Positions 1 to 6,833 of a stretch of 7,099 nucleotides of DNA are shown here, piece by piece. The notes under the pieces were generated by a model. That model was not told the origin of the DNA, searched no databases, and was given only the letters and a program-made list of their open reading frames with translations. Source of the stretch: Desulfobacteraceae bacterium (GTDB lineage Bacteria; Desulfobacterota; Desulfobacteria; Desulfobacterales; Desulfobacteraceae); contig JAAEMC010000813.1 in the NCBI GenBank assembly GCA_024225895.1, positions 1 through 7,099 on the forward strand, in the 5' to 3' direction. Position numbers and translations under genes: made by a program. Positions within the stretch are counted from its first letter, which is position 1; every line of letters starts with the position of its first letter.

Positions 1-2266
1 ATAAATTCTGCCGGATGGTCTGGATGGTTTTCCTGCTTATTTGGATCGCTTTGGGGATGCCGGTTAACCTGCCGCTTGATAGTATAACGTCTCCGGTTTC
101 TATGGCGACATCAGTACCTGTTCCAATGGCAAACCCTATATCTGCCTGGGCCAGTGCAGGCGCGTCATTAATACCATCCCCAACCATGCCAACCAGGGCC
201 ATACCGCCTTGTAATTCCTTAACTTTTGCAGATTTTTCTTCAGGAAGCACCTCTGATTCAACTTCGTGAAGCCCCACTTCCGCGGCGATGGCTCTGGCTG
301 TCTGTTCGTTGTCACCTGTGAGCATAACGACCTTGAGATTAGCCTGGTGCAGTGCCTGAATCGCCTGTCCGGATTCTGGCTTTAAAATATCGGATACAGA
401 TAATAATCCAAGGACCTGTTCATCATCAGCCATTACCATCACTGTTCTGCCCTTGGCCTGTAAAGAAAGTATATGATCAGAAAAGCTCTGAATTCCGGCA
501 GACATTGACTTAAACCATCCCGGTTTACCAAGCCTTATTTTTCGGCCACGGATTACAGCCTGCACACCCAGACCGCTTTGTGCTTTAAAATCAATTGGAT
601 CGTCCGGATCAAGCCCCTTATCTTTTGCAAATTTAACAATGGCTTTACCCAGTGGATGCTCAGAACCCATTTCCACGGATGCAGCCAATAAAAGAAATTC
701 TTCTTTGGAGAGTCCGTGCTCATCCAGAGGAACTATATCGACCACGCTTGGCCTGCCCATGGTAATAGTCCCGGTCTTATCCAAGACGATGGTATCCAGC
801 TTGGCTGCATTTTCAAGGGCCTGACTCCGCTTAAACAGGATACCGTTTTCAGCACCTTTTCCTGTTCCGGCCATGATTGCAGTAGGAGTAGCAAGACCTA
901 AAGCACAAGGGCATGCAATCACCAGGACAGCGACCATTCGAATCATGGATGGAACAAATTCACCGCTTGTCGCCCACCAAACGCCAAATGTGGCCAAGGC
1001 AATAAAAATTACGGCAGGAACAAAAACAGCAGCCACTTTATCTGCAAGAGCCTGGATAGGGGCACGACTTCCCTGAGCCTCCTGGACCAGCCGTATGATC
1101 TGAGCCAGTACTGTATCTTTTCCAACCCGGGTGGCCTTGAATTTTATTAATCCTTCACCATTAACCGTCCCGCCGGTAACAGGATCACCCTTTTTTTTAT
1201 TAACCGGTATGGGTTCTCCTGAAAGCATGGATTCATCCAGGGTGCTTGTCCCTTCTGTTACAATCCCATCTACCGGAATCTTTTCTCCCGGCCGGATCAC
1301 CAAGATATCATCTGTTTTTACAAATGTAATGGGGATATCTTTTTCACCATCATTTTCAATAATTCGGGCGGTTTTCGGCCGAAGTCCGATCAGCTTTTGG
1401 ATAGCACCGCCTGTTTTTCCCTTGGTCCTAGCCTCAAGTAATTTACCAAGCTTTATTAATGTAATTATTACAGCCGAAGTTTCAAAATAGACATGTCCGC
1501 CAAGATTCGGGAGTACCAAAATCCCAACCGAATAAAAATAGGCAACCGAAGATCCAAGGGCAATGAGGACATCCATGTTGGCACTCTTATTCTTCAAACT
1601 TTTATATGCACCATTGTAATAATCCCAGCCTGTATAAAACTGAACAGGTGTCGCCAGAAAAAGAAAAAACCAATTAACCCAGAGAGCATGGCTCCATTGG
1701 CCCAATAGGCCGAAATCCCTGGACATACTTAACAAAAATAAGGGAAGCGCGAAAATGACGCCTAATATAAATTTTTGGGTCTGATCTTTTATTTCCCTGT
1801 TCCGGGCAATCTCTTCTATATTTTCCTCATCCTGTCCATCCTGTGCAACAATGAGATCAAAACCAATTTGTTTAACCTGGGTAACAATCTCATCAAGGGA
1901 AACAATGGAAGGAATATATTCCACAAGCAGCCGTTCGACTGCAAAATTCACAGACGCACGTATCACACCGGGAACTTTGGTATTCAAGGTTTTCTCAATA
2001 TTGGCAGCACAATTAACACAGCTCATCCCCGTTACCGGAATCTCTTTTATCATGGACGGCACCTTGAACCCCAGATCATGAATTTCACCTATGATCCGTG
2101 AAGGGTCCAGTTTTTCGGCATCAAAGCTTATTGTTGCCTGTTCTGAGGCAAAATTAACATTGGATTGGTTCACCCCATCAAGTTTGCTGACATTTTGATC
2201 AATATTAGCGGCACAATTTGCACAACTCATTCCTGTGATCGGAAGCGTAACCGTCTTTTCTTTCAT
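1..2266 (-). CDS. copA: Copper-translocating P1B-type ATPase, CopA-like (3' end outside the window)
   Basis: Inner-membrane pump that uses ATP to export Cu(I) from the cytoplasm. I read 755 uninterrupted residues on the minus strand. Two heavy-metal-associated domains come first, with GMSCANC (Cys15, Cys18) and GMSCVNC (Cys83, Cys86). Membrane helices are at about 166-183, 195-213, 231-252, 258-277, 411-431 and 440-462. The actuator-domain SGE is at 349-351, the ion-binding CPC at 452-454, the phosphorylation motif DKTGT at Asp496, the SEHPLG nucleotide-site motif at His537-Pro538, TGDN at 650-653 and GDGIND at 696-701. The CPC motif with CxxC-type N-terminal domains is the usual Cu(I) pattern of this family. 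The final two helices, whose YN and MxxSS motifs would confirm copper over other soft metals, are cut off; about 60-80 residues are probably missing. The chosen ATG has GGGAG seven bases upstream. No frameshift or missing catalytic residue is visible. Silver transport is the main alternative. Confidence 0.95.
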   Translation of the reverse strand, partial: MKEKTVTLPITGMSCANCAANIDQNVSKLDGVNQSNVNFASEQATISFDAEKLDPSRIIGEIHDLGFKVPSMIKEIPVTGMSCVNCAANIEKTLNTKVPGVIRASVNFAVERLLVEYIPSIVSLDEIVTQVKQIGFDLIVAQDGQDEENIEEIARNREIKDQTQKFILGVIFALPLFLLSMSRDFGLLGQWSHALWVNWFFLFLATPVQFYTGWDYYNGAYKSLKNKSANMDVLIALGSSVAYFYSVGILVLPNLGGHVYFETSAVIITLIKLGKLLEARTKGKTGGAIQKLIGLRPKTARIIENDGEKDIPITFVKTDDILVIRPGEKIPVDGIVTEGTSTLDESMLSGEPIPVNKKKGDPVTGGTVNGEGLIKFKATRVGKDTVLAQIIRLVQEAQGSRAPIQALADKVAAVFVPAVIFIALATFGVWWATSGEFVPSMIRMVAVLVIACPCALGLATPTAIMAGTGKGAENGILFKRSQALENAAKLDTIVLDKTGTITMGRPSVVDIVPLDEHGLSKEEFLLLAASVEMGSEHPLGKAIVKFAKDKGLDPDDPIDFKAQSGLGVQAVIRGRKIRLGKPGWFKSMSAGIQSFSDHILSLQAKGRTVMVMADDEQVLGLLSVSDILKPESGQAIQALHQANLKVVMLTGDNEQTARAIAAEVGLHEVESEVLPEEKSAKVKELQGGMALVGMVGDGINDAPALAQADIGFAIGTGTDVAIETGDVILSSGRLTGIPKAIQISRKTIQTIRQNL

Positions 2267-2295
2267 CCAAATTCTCCCATAGCTTTTCCTTGGCA

Positions 2296-2326
2296 ACAAT
2301 GCAGCCAAAATCAATCATACAATGCA
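2296..2326. repeat. Pair of 8-bp direct repeats in the copA leader
   Basis: ACAATGCA occurs at 2296-2303 and again at 2319-2326, exactly 23 bases apart (about two helical turns). The repeats lie 30 to 60 bases upstream of the copA start codon, so they would be in its leader or promoter. They could be a tandem binding site, but an 8-mer repeated once in AT-rich DNA can arise by chance. Confidence 0.3.
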
Positions 2327-2341
2327 TTCTTTTTGTGCTTT

Positions 2342-2359
2342 GACATATTTTGGCATGTC
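2342..2359. promoter_or_regulatory. Dyad GACAT-N8-ATGTC upstream of copA, possible operator
   Basis: Perfect 5-bp arms, GACAT at 2342-2346 and ATGTC at 2355-2359, are separated by eight bases. This is the size and form of a site for a dimeric regulator. It lies 76 bases upstream of the copA start codon, in the position expected for a copper-responsive operator. It does not obviously match the CueR, CsoR or CopY consensus sequences as I know them. Function is inference. Confidence 0.3.
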
Positions 2360-2378
2360 GATATTAAATCATACAAAG

Positions 2379-2406
2379 AAAATAAACACGAATCAGCAAT
2401 TTTCAA
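2379..2406 (-). promoter_or_regulatory. Weak sigma70-like promoter candidate for copA
   Basis: Reading the minus strand, TTGAAA (2401-2406) is followed after 16 bases by TATTTT (2379-2384). This is a 5/6 match to the -35 and a 4/6 match to the -10. It would give a leader of roughly 105 bases containing the 2342-2359 dyad and the 2296-2326 repeats. The region is AT-rich, so chance matches are common and other boxes are possible. Confidence 0.25.
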
Positions 2407-2424
2407 AATCATTGCAGATTTTTA

Positions 2425-2455
2425 TTGACTTTATGGTCGTGTTCCGGAGTATCTT
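2425..2455 (+). promoter_or_regulatory. Putative promoter of the AEC transporter gene
   Basis: TTGACT at 2425-2430 matches the sigma70 -35 in five of six bases. The candidate -10 is GTATCT (2449-2454, 18-base spacer) or TATCTT (2450-2455, 19-base spacer). The long spacer resembles MerR-family activated promoters, but I see no clear dyad inside the spacer to back that. The expected start point falls within the inverted repeat at 2459-2476, which would suit repression by an operator-bound protein. About 50 bases separate it from the AEC start codon. Confidence 0.4.
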
Positions 2456-2476
2456 CCTTGTATCTGACAAGATACA
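2449..2476. promoter_or_regulatory. Operator-like inverted repeat with an extra upstream half-site
   Basis: TGTATCT (2459-2465), a four-base GACA spacer and AGATACA (2470-2476) form a perfect 7-bp inverted repeat. A further GTATCT lies at 2449-2454, eleven bases upstream in the same orientation as the first arm, about one helical turn away. The upstream copy coincides with the candidate -10 and the inverted repeat with the expected start point of the AEC promoter. The arrangement looks like a regulator binding site with two or three half-sites. As RNA the repeat could also form a small hairpin in the AEC leader. The regulator cannot be named from this window. Confidence 0.45.
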
Positions 2477-2512
2477 GACTTTAAAATAACAGGATCGTCC
2501 AAGAGCCGGCAA

Positions 2513-3427
2513 ATGACCATCTTAAACACCATATTCCCATTGTTTGCATTACTTTTTTTGGGCAGTTTGCTCAAACAGATGAAGATAACCAATGAGACTT
2601 TCTTAAATACTTCAGATAAGCTTGTTTATTATATTTTCTTTCCAGTGATGCTTTTTTGGAAAATCGGAAGCACCTCCCCTCAAAACGGAATCAGCATTGG
2701 CCTGTGTTTTGCCGCCATTATTTCCGTAATGATTGTCTTTATTTTAAGCCTTATTGCAATAAAGTTATTCAATATCACCCATTTCCAGGCCGGCTCTTTT
2801 GTCCAGGCCAGCTTCCGGTTCAACACATATATAGGGATGGCTATCGTCATCAACACCCTTGGAGAATCGGGTGTCAGGCATTTTGGGATACTTGTCGGAT
2901 TTATCATACCCATTATCAATGTTTTGGCTGTATCAACCCTGATCTGGCACTCCGGTATAAAGCTTGAAAAAAAAGAAAAAGTACTTTTCCTGATCAAAGC
3001 ACTGATATCTAACCCTTTGATCATCGGATGCATTTTGGGCATTCTTTTCTCAAGGCTCAATTTAAGATTCCCCATTTTCCTGACCAATACTTTTTCTCTT
3101 ATGACAGCAGTAACACTGCCCCTTGCCCTCCTTTCCATTGGAGGCTCCTTATCATTTACCGGGATCAAAAATAACACTTGGATCTCTCTTCTTGCCGCTG
3201 TTTTAAAACTTTTCGTCCTCCCTGTTATTGGATATGGTTTCTTAACCCTTTTTCATACTACAGGCATTCCATTTAAAACCGGCATGATTTTTTTCACTTT
3301 GCCCACTTCCACCGCACTCTTTGTTCTATCATCACAATTAAACAGTGATACCGATCTTGCTTCTTCATCTATCATGCTGTCCACACTGTTTTCATTTTTT
3401 TCCCTTTCCATTGCCCTGCTCATTTAA
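2513..3427 (+). CDS. AEC-family (auxin efflux carrier type) permease
   Basis: Ten-helix inner-membrane secondary transporter of the AEC family (Mem_trans fold). Bacterial members carry small organic acids such as malate or malonate, but many are uncharacterised and the substrate cannot be read here. The 304-residue length is normal. Hydrophobic segments lie near 3-20, 37-52, 61-86, 96-117, 124-146, 157-180, 187-209, 222-245, 250-273 and 284-304. Family-like elements are the first-half FRFNTYIG (101-108), PIINVLAV (133-140), the ISNPLIIG stretch with Asn167-Pro168 in the sixth helix, and LPLALLSIGGSL (202-213). The charged cytoplasmic linker KLEKKEK (150-156) separates two five-helix halves, as expected for the inverted-repeat fold. 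The ATG at 2513 has only a weak ribosome site (AAGAG, seven bases upstream), but the N-terminal helix begins immediately after it. The gene is divergent from copA and stands alone. Eukaryote-like auxin transport is not implied by the family name. Confidence 0.88.
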   Translation: MTILNTIFPLFALLFLGSLLKQMKITNETFLNTSDKLVYYIFFPVMLFWKIGSTSPQNGISIGLCFAAIISVMIVFILSLIAIKLFNITHFQAGSFVQASFRFNTYIGMAIVINTLGESGVRHFGILVGFIIPIINVLAVSTLIWHSGIKLEKKEKVLFLIKALISNPLIIGCILGILFSRLNLRFPIFLTNTFSLMTAVTLPLALLSIGGSLSFTGIKNNTWISLLAAVLKLFVLPVIGYGFLTLFHTTGIPFKTGMIFFTLPTSTALFVLSSQLNSDTDLASSSIMLSTLFSFFSLSIALLI

Positions 3428-3472
3428 AAACCAAACATCTGACAGTCTTATAATTATAGCGATTGCCAAAAT

Positions 3473-3493
3473 ACTTTGCCAAGTAACCAAAGT
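3473..3493. repeat. Short inverted repeat downstream of the AEC gene
   Basis: ACTTTG (3473-3478) and CAAAGT (3488-3493) are perfect inverted arms around a nine-base loop, 45 bases past the AEC stop codon. There is no T-run after it. It may form a minor hairpin in the 3' end of the AEC transcript, or be chance. Confidence 0.25.
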
Positions 3494-3502
3494 GCTTCTG
3501 AT

Positions 3503-3528
3503 AAAAATCGTAAGAGTACGATCTTTTT
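3503..3528. terminator. Probable bidirectional intrinsic terminator after the AEC gene
   Basis: ATCGTA (3507-3512), loop AGAG and TACGAT (3517-3522) form a perfect 6-bp stem with a tetraloop. The stem is followed by CTTTTT on the plus strand and preceded by five A residues, which become a T-run on the other strand. That symmetry could stop transcription from either side. The stem is short and A/T-rich, so it would be a weak terminator. It sits about 80 bases beyond the AEC stop codon and upstream of the kinase promoter. Confidence 0.45.
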
Positions 3529-3581
3529 GATTTATTATAGGAATTTTTTACGAAACTTCTCTAAAAGTACTGATATCGAGC

Positions 3582-3610
3582 TTGACCTAACTTGTGGATT
3601 CAATTACAAA
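3582..3610 (+). promoter_or_regulatory. Putative sigma70-type promoter of the hybrid kinase gene
   Basis: TTGACC (3582-3587) and TACAAA (3605-3610) are separated by 17 bases, with 5/6 and 4/6 matches to consensus. Transcription would start near 3617, giving a leader of about 54 bases. Together with the hairpin upstream, this suggests the kinase is transcribed independently of the AEC gene. Confidence 0.4.
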
Positions 3611-3654
3611 AGACAAGACGATTTACTTGGATACGACTTTATTTAATGGTTTAA

Positions 3655-3664
3655 ACATTAATGT
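3655..3664. repeat. 10-bp perfect palindrome just upstream of the kinase start
   Basis: ACATTAATGT is a perfect palindrome ending six bases before the GTG start codon at 3671. It lies downstream of the putative promoter, where a bound repressor could block transcription. Short A/T palindromes are frequent by chance and I give it little weight. Confidence 0.2.
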
Positions 3665-3670
3665 CTAAGA

Positions 3671-6385
3671 GTGAGCCCAACACTTTTTATGAGCATATAC
3701 GGTAAAATATTAGCCACAACATTAGCACTGGTTATTATAACCCTTGTTGCAACGGTTGGTACAAGTTTTTACTTTTCAAACAGAGCCCTGACAGATCTTG
3801 CACAGACCTGGCTTCAAGCCCGCTTAAAAGAAGCCAAGCACATTGCAGAAGCGCAAGAAAATAATCTTCATAAATATGGTTTGGACAAAATCCCTGCAAG
3901 TATCGCAAAAGCCAAGTTAGATACCGGAGTCACCATGGCGATGATCGAAGTAGGGAAATTAGGTTATATTTTCGTGATAGATAATGAGGGCATTATAGTT
4001 ATTCATCCTCAAAAACATCTTGTGGGAATGGATATGAGTTCAGAAATCTGGTTTAAAAAACTACAAAAAGGCCAGCAACATATTAAATATATGGCACCAG
4101 AAGGAAAAAGCCTGGCATTGTGTGATTATTTTGAGCCATGGAGGTGGTTCATTATTGTTAGCGATCCGGAAGAAGAAGTTTATGGAGTGGTTAACCGGAT
4201 GAAGCCTTATATTTTTTCCATTGGAATAGCTGGTGCCCTTATCATGGCCCTAACCTTGATGTTGCTTACCAGACGATTGACGAAACCGCTTGAAAACCTT
4301 ATGTCCGGTGCGGAAAGGATTGGAAAGGGAAATCTCCAAACTAGAATCCAGATCGATTCTAATGATGAATTCGGCCGTTTGTCCGCCGTATTCAATGATA
4401 TGGCCGGCAAACTGGATGAGACATTGACTGCGTTAAAGCATAAAGAGGAGTATTTCAGATCATTAATTGAAAATGCATCAGATGTTATCACCATTTTGGA
4501 TGCGTATGGAAAGATTCTCTACGAAAGCCCCTCCATAAAAAAAGTACTCGGTTATTCCCATGATGAACTAATCAATAAAAATGTATTTGATTATGCCCAT
4601 CCCGAAGACCGTATCCAAGCCTTTAATATGTTCCAGAAAAAAATTGCATCCCAATCTACGCCTAAACCAGAAGAAATACGTTTTCGCCACAAAAATGGTT
4701 CCTGGCGGACCCTTGAAACCGCCAGTCAAAATCTTTTAAATCATCCGGCTATAGAAGGTTTTGTAGTCAATTCCAGGGATATCACCCAACGCAAAAAAGC
4801 AGAAGCTGAATTGAACAAATCACACCAGGAACTTGAAAAACGGGTTAAAGAGCGGACCAAAGAGTTGACACAAGTTAACCTGGCTTTAAAGGAAGAAATC
4901 ATAACCAGAAAACAAAAAGAAAAGGAACTGGCAAAAGCCAATAAAGCAAAAAGTGAATTTTTGGCTAACATGAGCCATGAGATCAGAACACCCTTAAATT
5001 CAGTCATTGGTTTTAGTGAACTATTAACCGGAATGGTGACCGAGCAGCAGCAGATCAATTATCTGAACACCATCAAACTTGCCGGAAAAAATTTACTCAC
5101 CCTGATCAATGATATTCTTGACCTGTCAAAAATTGAATCCGGCATGCTTGAAATTTATCCAGTACCAGTAAATATTGAACTTATCTTTAAAGAAATTAAC
5201 CAATTGTTCAGAGTGGAAGTAGATAAAAAACTATTAATATTCACTACGGAAATAGATCCCGCTATTCCTTCTTCCCTCCTTTTAGATGATATCCGTATCC
5301 GCCAGATTTTAATGAACCTTGTAGGAAATGCCATCAAATTTACCAGATCAGGCCAGATAAAACTTTTGGCTGAAGCTGCTCACAGAAATGATAGTGAAAA
5401 AGTTATCGGCTTGATTCTGAAAGTGACAGATACCGGGATTGGTATTTCTCCGGACAAACTGGACGATATTTTTGAATCTTTTATACAAGAATCAGCAGGT
5501 GTTGGCCGAAAATATGGTGGAACCGGCCTGGGACTTTCCATTAGCAAACGCCTCATTGAAATGATGGGCGGTATCATTAAAGTTGAAAGCAGTCCAAATA
5601 AGGGAAGCAGTTTTGAAATATATTTACCGGAAGTCATTATCAGCAGCCAGGAACCTAAAGCATCAAAAATTGGTAATATAAATGTAACCCGCATTAAATT
5701 CAGCCAGGAAAAAATCCTGATTATTGATGATGTTGAAAGCATTCGATATATGCTCAAAGAAACCCTAGAAAAAGCAAATTTAAAAACATATCTTGCCCAA
5801 AACGGCGAACAGGGTGTTGCAATGGCAGAGGATCTTGTTCCGGCTTTGATAATAATGGATATTCGGATGCCGGTAATGGATGGAGTTTCAGCCTGTACAA
5901 TATTAAGACAAAATGAAGCTACTTCAAAGATTCCAATCATCGTTCTAACTGCTTCGGTGAAATCTGATGAATTTTTACTTGCCAGAAAGGATTTGTATGA
6001 TTGTTACCTGAGAAAGCCACTTGATGTTCAAATGCTTTTCAGTGAATTGATACACTTACTTCCCTGTAACAATGCAAAGGCTATTCACTTACATGGCGAT
6101 GATATCGATGCTCAAAGCATCCTGGCTTTAGAAAATAATGTGGACCCAAAGCTTTTAGATAATCTTCGTCAAGAAATCAGTCCACAATTATCTCAACTGC
6201 AAAAACAAGGCATCAGAATAGATGATGTCAAAAAAATTGCAAAAAAAATAATCTTATCTGGAGATCAGTTTGAAGCGCCTGGCCTAAAAAGCTTTGGGAG
6301 TCAACTGATCCATTCTGCAGAGTCCTTTGATATTGAAAGTCTTAACCACTATCTGTCCCGAATACACAAAATATTTAATATATAA
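3671..6385 (+). CDS. Membrane-bound hybrid sensor histidine kinase (Cache-HAMP-PAS-HisKA-HATPase-REC)
   Basis: Senses a periplasmic signal, autophosphorylates on histidine and passes the phosphate to its own receiver domain. Order over 904 residues: transmembrane helix about 13-35; periplasmic single-Cache-like domain about 36-178 (GYIFVIDNEGIIVIHP at 98-113, FEPWRWFIIVSDPEEEVYG at 154-172); second helix about 180-199; HAMP about 200-253; PAS about 262-376 ending in RDITQRKKAE; coiled coil about 375-425; HisKA with the phospho-accepting His436 in SHEIRTP; HATPase with N box Asn549/Asn553, G1 box DTGIG (587-591) and G2 box GGTGLGL (616-622); receiver with Asp686/Asp687, phospho-acceptor Asp730, Thr760 and Lys782. 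All catalytic residues are present. A tail of about 105 residues follows the receiver and lacks a recognisable Hpt histidine motif. The start is uncertain: GTG 3671 or ATG 3689 (Met7); neither has a good ribosome site, and an in-frame stop lies at 3659-3661. No cognate regulator is adjacent. The ligand and output are unknown. Confidence 0.93.
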   Translation: MSPTLFMSIYGKILATTLALVIITLVATVGTSFYFSNRALTDLAQTWLQARLKEAKHIAEAQENNLHKYGLDKIPASIAKAKLDTGVTMAMIEVGKLGYIFVIDNEGIIVIHPQKHLVGMDMSSEIWFKKLQKGQQHIKYMAPEGKSLALCDYFEPWRWFIIVSDPEEEVYGVVNRMKPYIFSIGIAGALIMALTLMLLTRRLTKPLENLMSGAERIGKGNLQTRIQIDSNDEFGRLSAVFNDMAGKLDETLTALKHKEEYFRSLIENASDVITILDAYGKILYESPSIKKVLGYSHDELINKNVFDYAHPEDRIQAFNMFQKKIASQSTPKPEEIRFRHKNGSWRTLETASQNLLNHPAIEGFVVNSRDITQRKKAEAELNKSHQELEKRVKERTKELTQVNLALKEEIITRKQKEKELAKANKAKSEFLANMSHEIRTPLNSVIGFSELLTGMVTEQQQINYLNTIKLAGKNLLTLINDILDLSKIESGMLEIYPVPVNIELIFKEINQLFRVEVDKKLLIFTTEIDPAIPSSLLLDDIRIRQILMNLVGNAIKFTRSGQIKLLAEAAHRNDSEKVIGLILKVTDTGIGISPDKLDDIFESFIQESAGVGRKYGGTGLGLSISKRLIEMMGGIIKVESSPNKGSSFEIYLPEVIISSQEPKASKIGNINVTRIKFSQEKILIIDDVESIRYMLKETLEKANLKTYLAQNGEQGVAMAEDLVPALIIMDIRMPVMDGVSACTILRQNEATSKIPIIVLTASVKSDEFLLARKDLYDCYLRKPLDVQMLFSELIHLLPCNNAKAIHLHGDDIDAQSILALENNVDPKLLDNLRQEISPQLSQLQKQGIRIDDVKKIAKKIILSGDQFEAPGLKSFGSQLIHSAESFDIESLNHYLSRIHKIFNI

Positions 6386-6427
6386 AAATCTCGATAAATC
6401 CTATATTTAAGCGGACCATATCAGTAT

Positions 6428-6473
6428 ATTTGAGACTTAGCAAATTAACCCATTATTTTGCTAAGTCTTAGAT
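6428..6473. terminator. Strong hairpin downstream of the kinase gene, probable terminator
   Basis: AGACTTAGCAAA (6433-6444) and TTTGCTAAGTCT (6457-6468) are perfect 12-bp inverted arms around a 12-base loop. The stem can extend five more pairs outward, to 6428 and 6473, with two G-U wobbles. It begins about 45 bases after the kinase stop codon, as expected for a transcript end. The following bases are T-rich (GATTGTCTTTT after the core stem) but not a clean T-run, so it may act with Rho, as an RNA-stabilising 3' structure, or as a site on DNA. Confidence 0.5.
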
Positions 6474-6569
6474 TGTCTTTTGGGACCCATGTCTGGTAAA
6501 CTTTACATAACTATCTTAATATTCAAATAAAAACACCTTTTTTCCAACAAACACTTTAAGGTCTTTTCC

Positions 6570-6598
6570 TTGACTTTTTTAATAGGAATCAGCATACT
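6570..6598 (+). promoter_or_regulatory. Sigma70-like promoter in the right intergenic region
   Basis: TTGACT (6570-6575), a 17-base spacer and CATACT (6593-6598) match consensus in 5/6 and 4/6 positions. Transcription from here would give either a leader of about 230 bases before the ATG at 6834 or a small non-coding RNA. No further evidence separates these options. Confidence 0.35.
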
Positions 6599-6759
6599 TG
6601 AAAAGTAATAATCAGCCATAATGTTGCATAAAAAAGCGACCATATTCGATTAGCACATAAACCCGGCAAAAATGTCGATTCTACTTCAGATATCTGCAAT
6701 GCCATAGACTTTTGCTACATTAAGGTTAACAAAATAAGTGATAACCGGCCATCAATTAC

Positions 6760-6787
6760 TGAAGAAGTGTATGGCAGCTGCCGATAA
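6760..6787 (+). promoter_or_regulatory. Sigma28 (FliA)-like promoter candidate
   Basis: GCCGATAA at 6780-6787 is identical to the known sigma28 -10 consensus. Upstream, TGAAG at 6760-6764 only partly resembles the -35 TAAAG, with a 16-base gap from TGAA to the -10 octamer rather than the usual 15. A start near 6795 would give a leader of about 40 bases to the ATG at 6834. If real, it would place the downstream gene in the motility or chemotaxis regulon. The poor -35 keeps confidence low. Confidence 0.3.
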
Positions 6788-6833
6788 CTACAAACAGTGA
6801 CATTAAGTCCCCGGTAACTGAAGGGGCGGAGCT

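Larger units (their letters stand above)
6474..6833. other. Non-coding stretch with promoter-like motifs, no recognised gene
   Basis: No convincing protein or known RNA gene is seen in these 360 bases on either strand. What they hold: a sigma70-like promoter (6570-6598), a second copy at 6634-6645 (AAGCGACCATAT) of a sequence found just outside this stretch at 6409-6421 (AAGCGGACCATAT, one base longer), a perfect palindrome GGCAGCTGCC (6773-6782), and an exact GCCGATAA (6780-6787). The 3' part is less A/T-rich than the flanks and could be a structured leader for the small reading frame that starts at 6834. I could not match it to a known riboswitch class. Confidence 0.5.

Noticed and set aside
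15..1708. Several open plus-strand frames across the copA region, up to 119 residues
   Set aside because: They lie antisense to a continuous ATPase frame that carries every family motif; their translations show no domain and no ribosome sites fit.
1775..2428. Plus-strand frames opposite the copA metal-binding domains and promoter, up to 108 residues
   Set aside because: They are antisense to the two GMSCxNC domains or span the divergent intergenic region, with no recognisable protein features.
2425..2455. MerR or CueR-type promoter because of the 19-base spacer option
   Set aside because: The spacer lacks a dyad like those bound by MerR-family proteins, and the promoter faces the AEC gene rather than copA.
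2680..3177. 165-residue minus-strand frame inside the AEC gene
   Set aside because: It is a shadow of the plus-strand permease, whose helices and conserved NP and PLALL elements show which strand is coding.
5380..5940. 186-residue minus-strand frame inside the kinase gene
   Set aside because: It is antisense to the ATPase and receiver domains with all catalytic boxes intact, so the open frame is a by-product of codon composition.
6065..6385. Kinase tail as an Hpt phosphotransfer domain
   Set aside because: The position is right, but His881 and the other tail histidines are not in the usual Hpt sequence context, so I left it unassigned.
6609..6833. Cyclic-di-GMP or other known riboswitch ahead of the small frame
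   Set aside because: I looked for the characteristic conserved cores and found none that fit in order.
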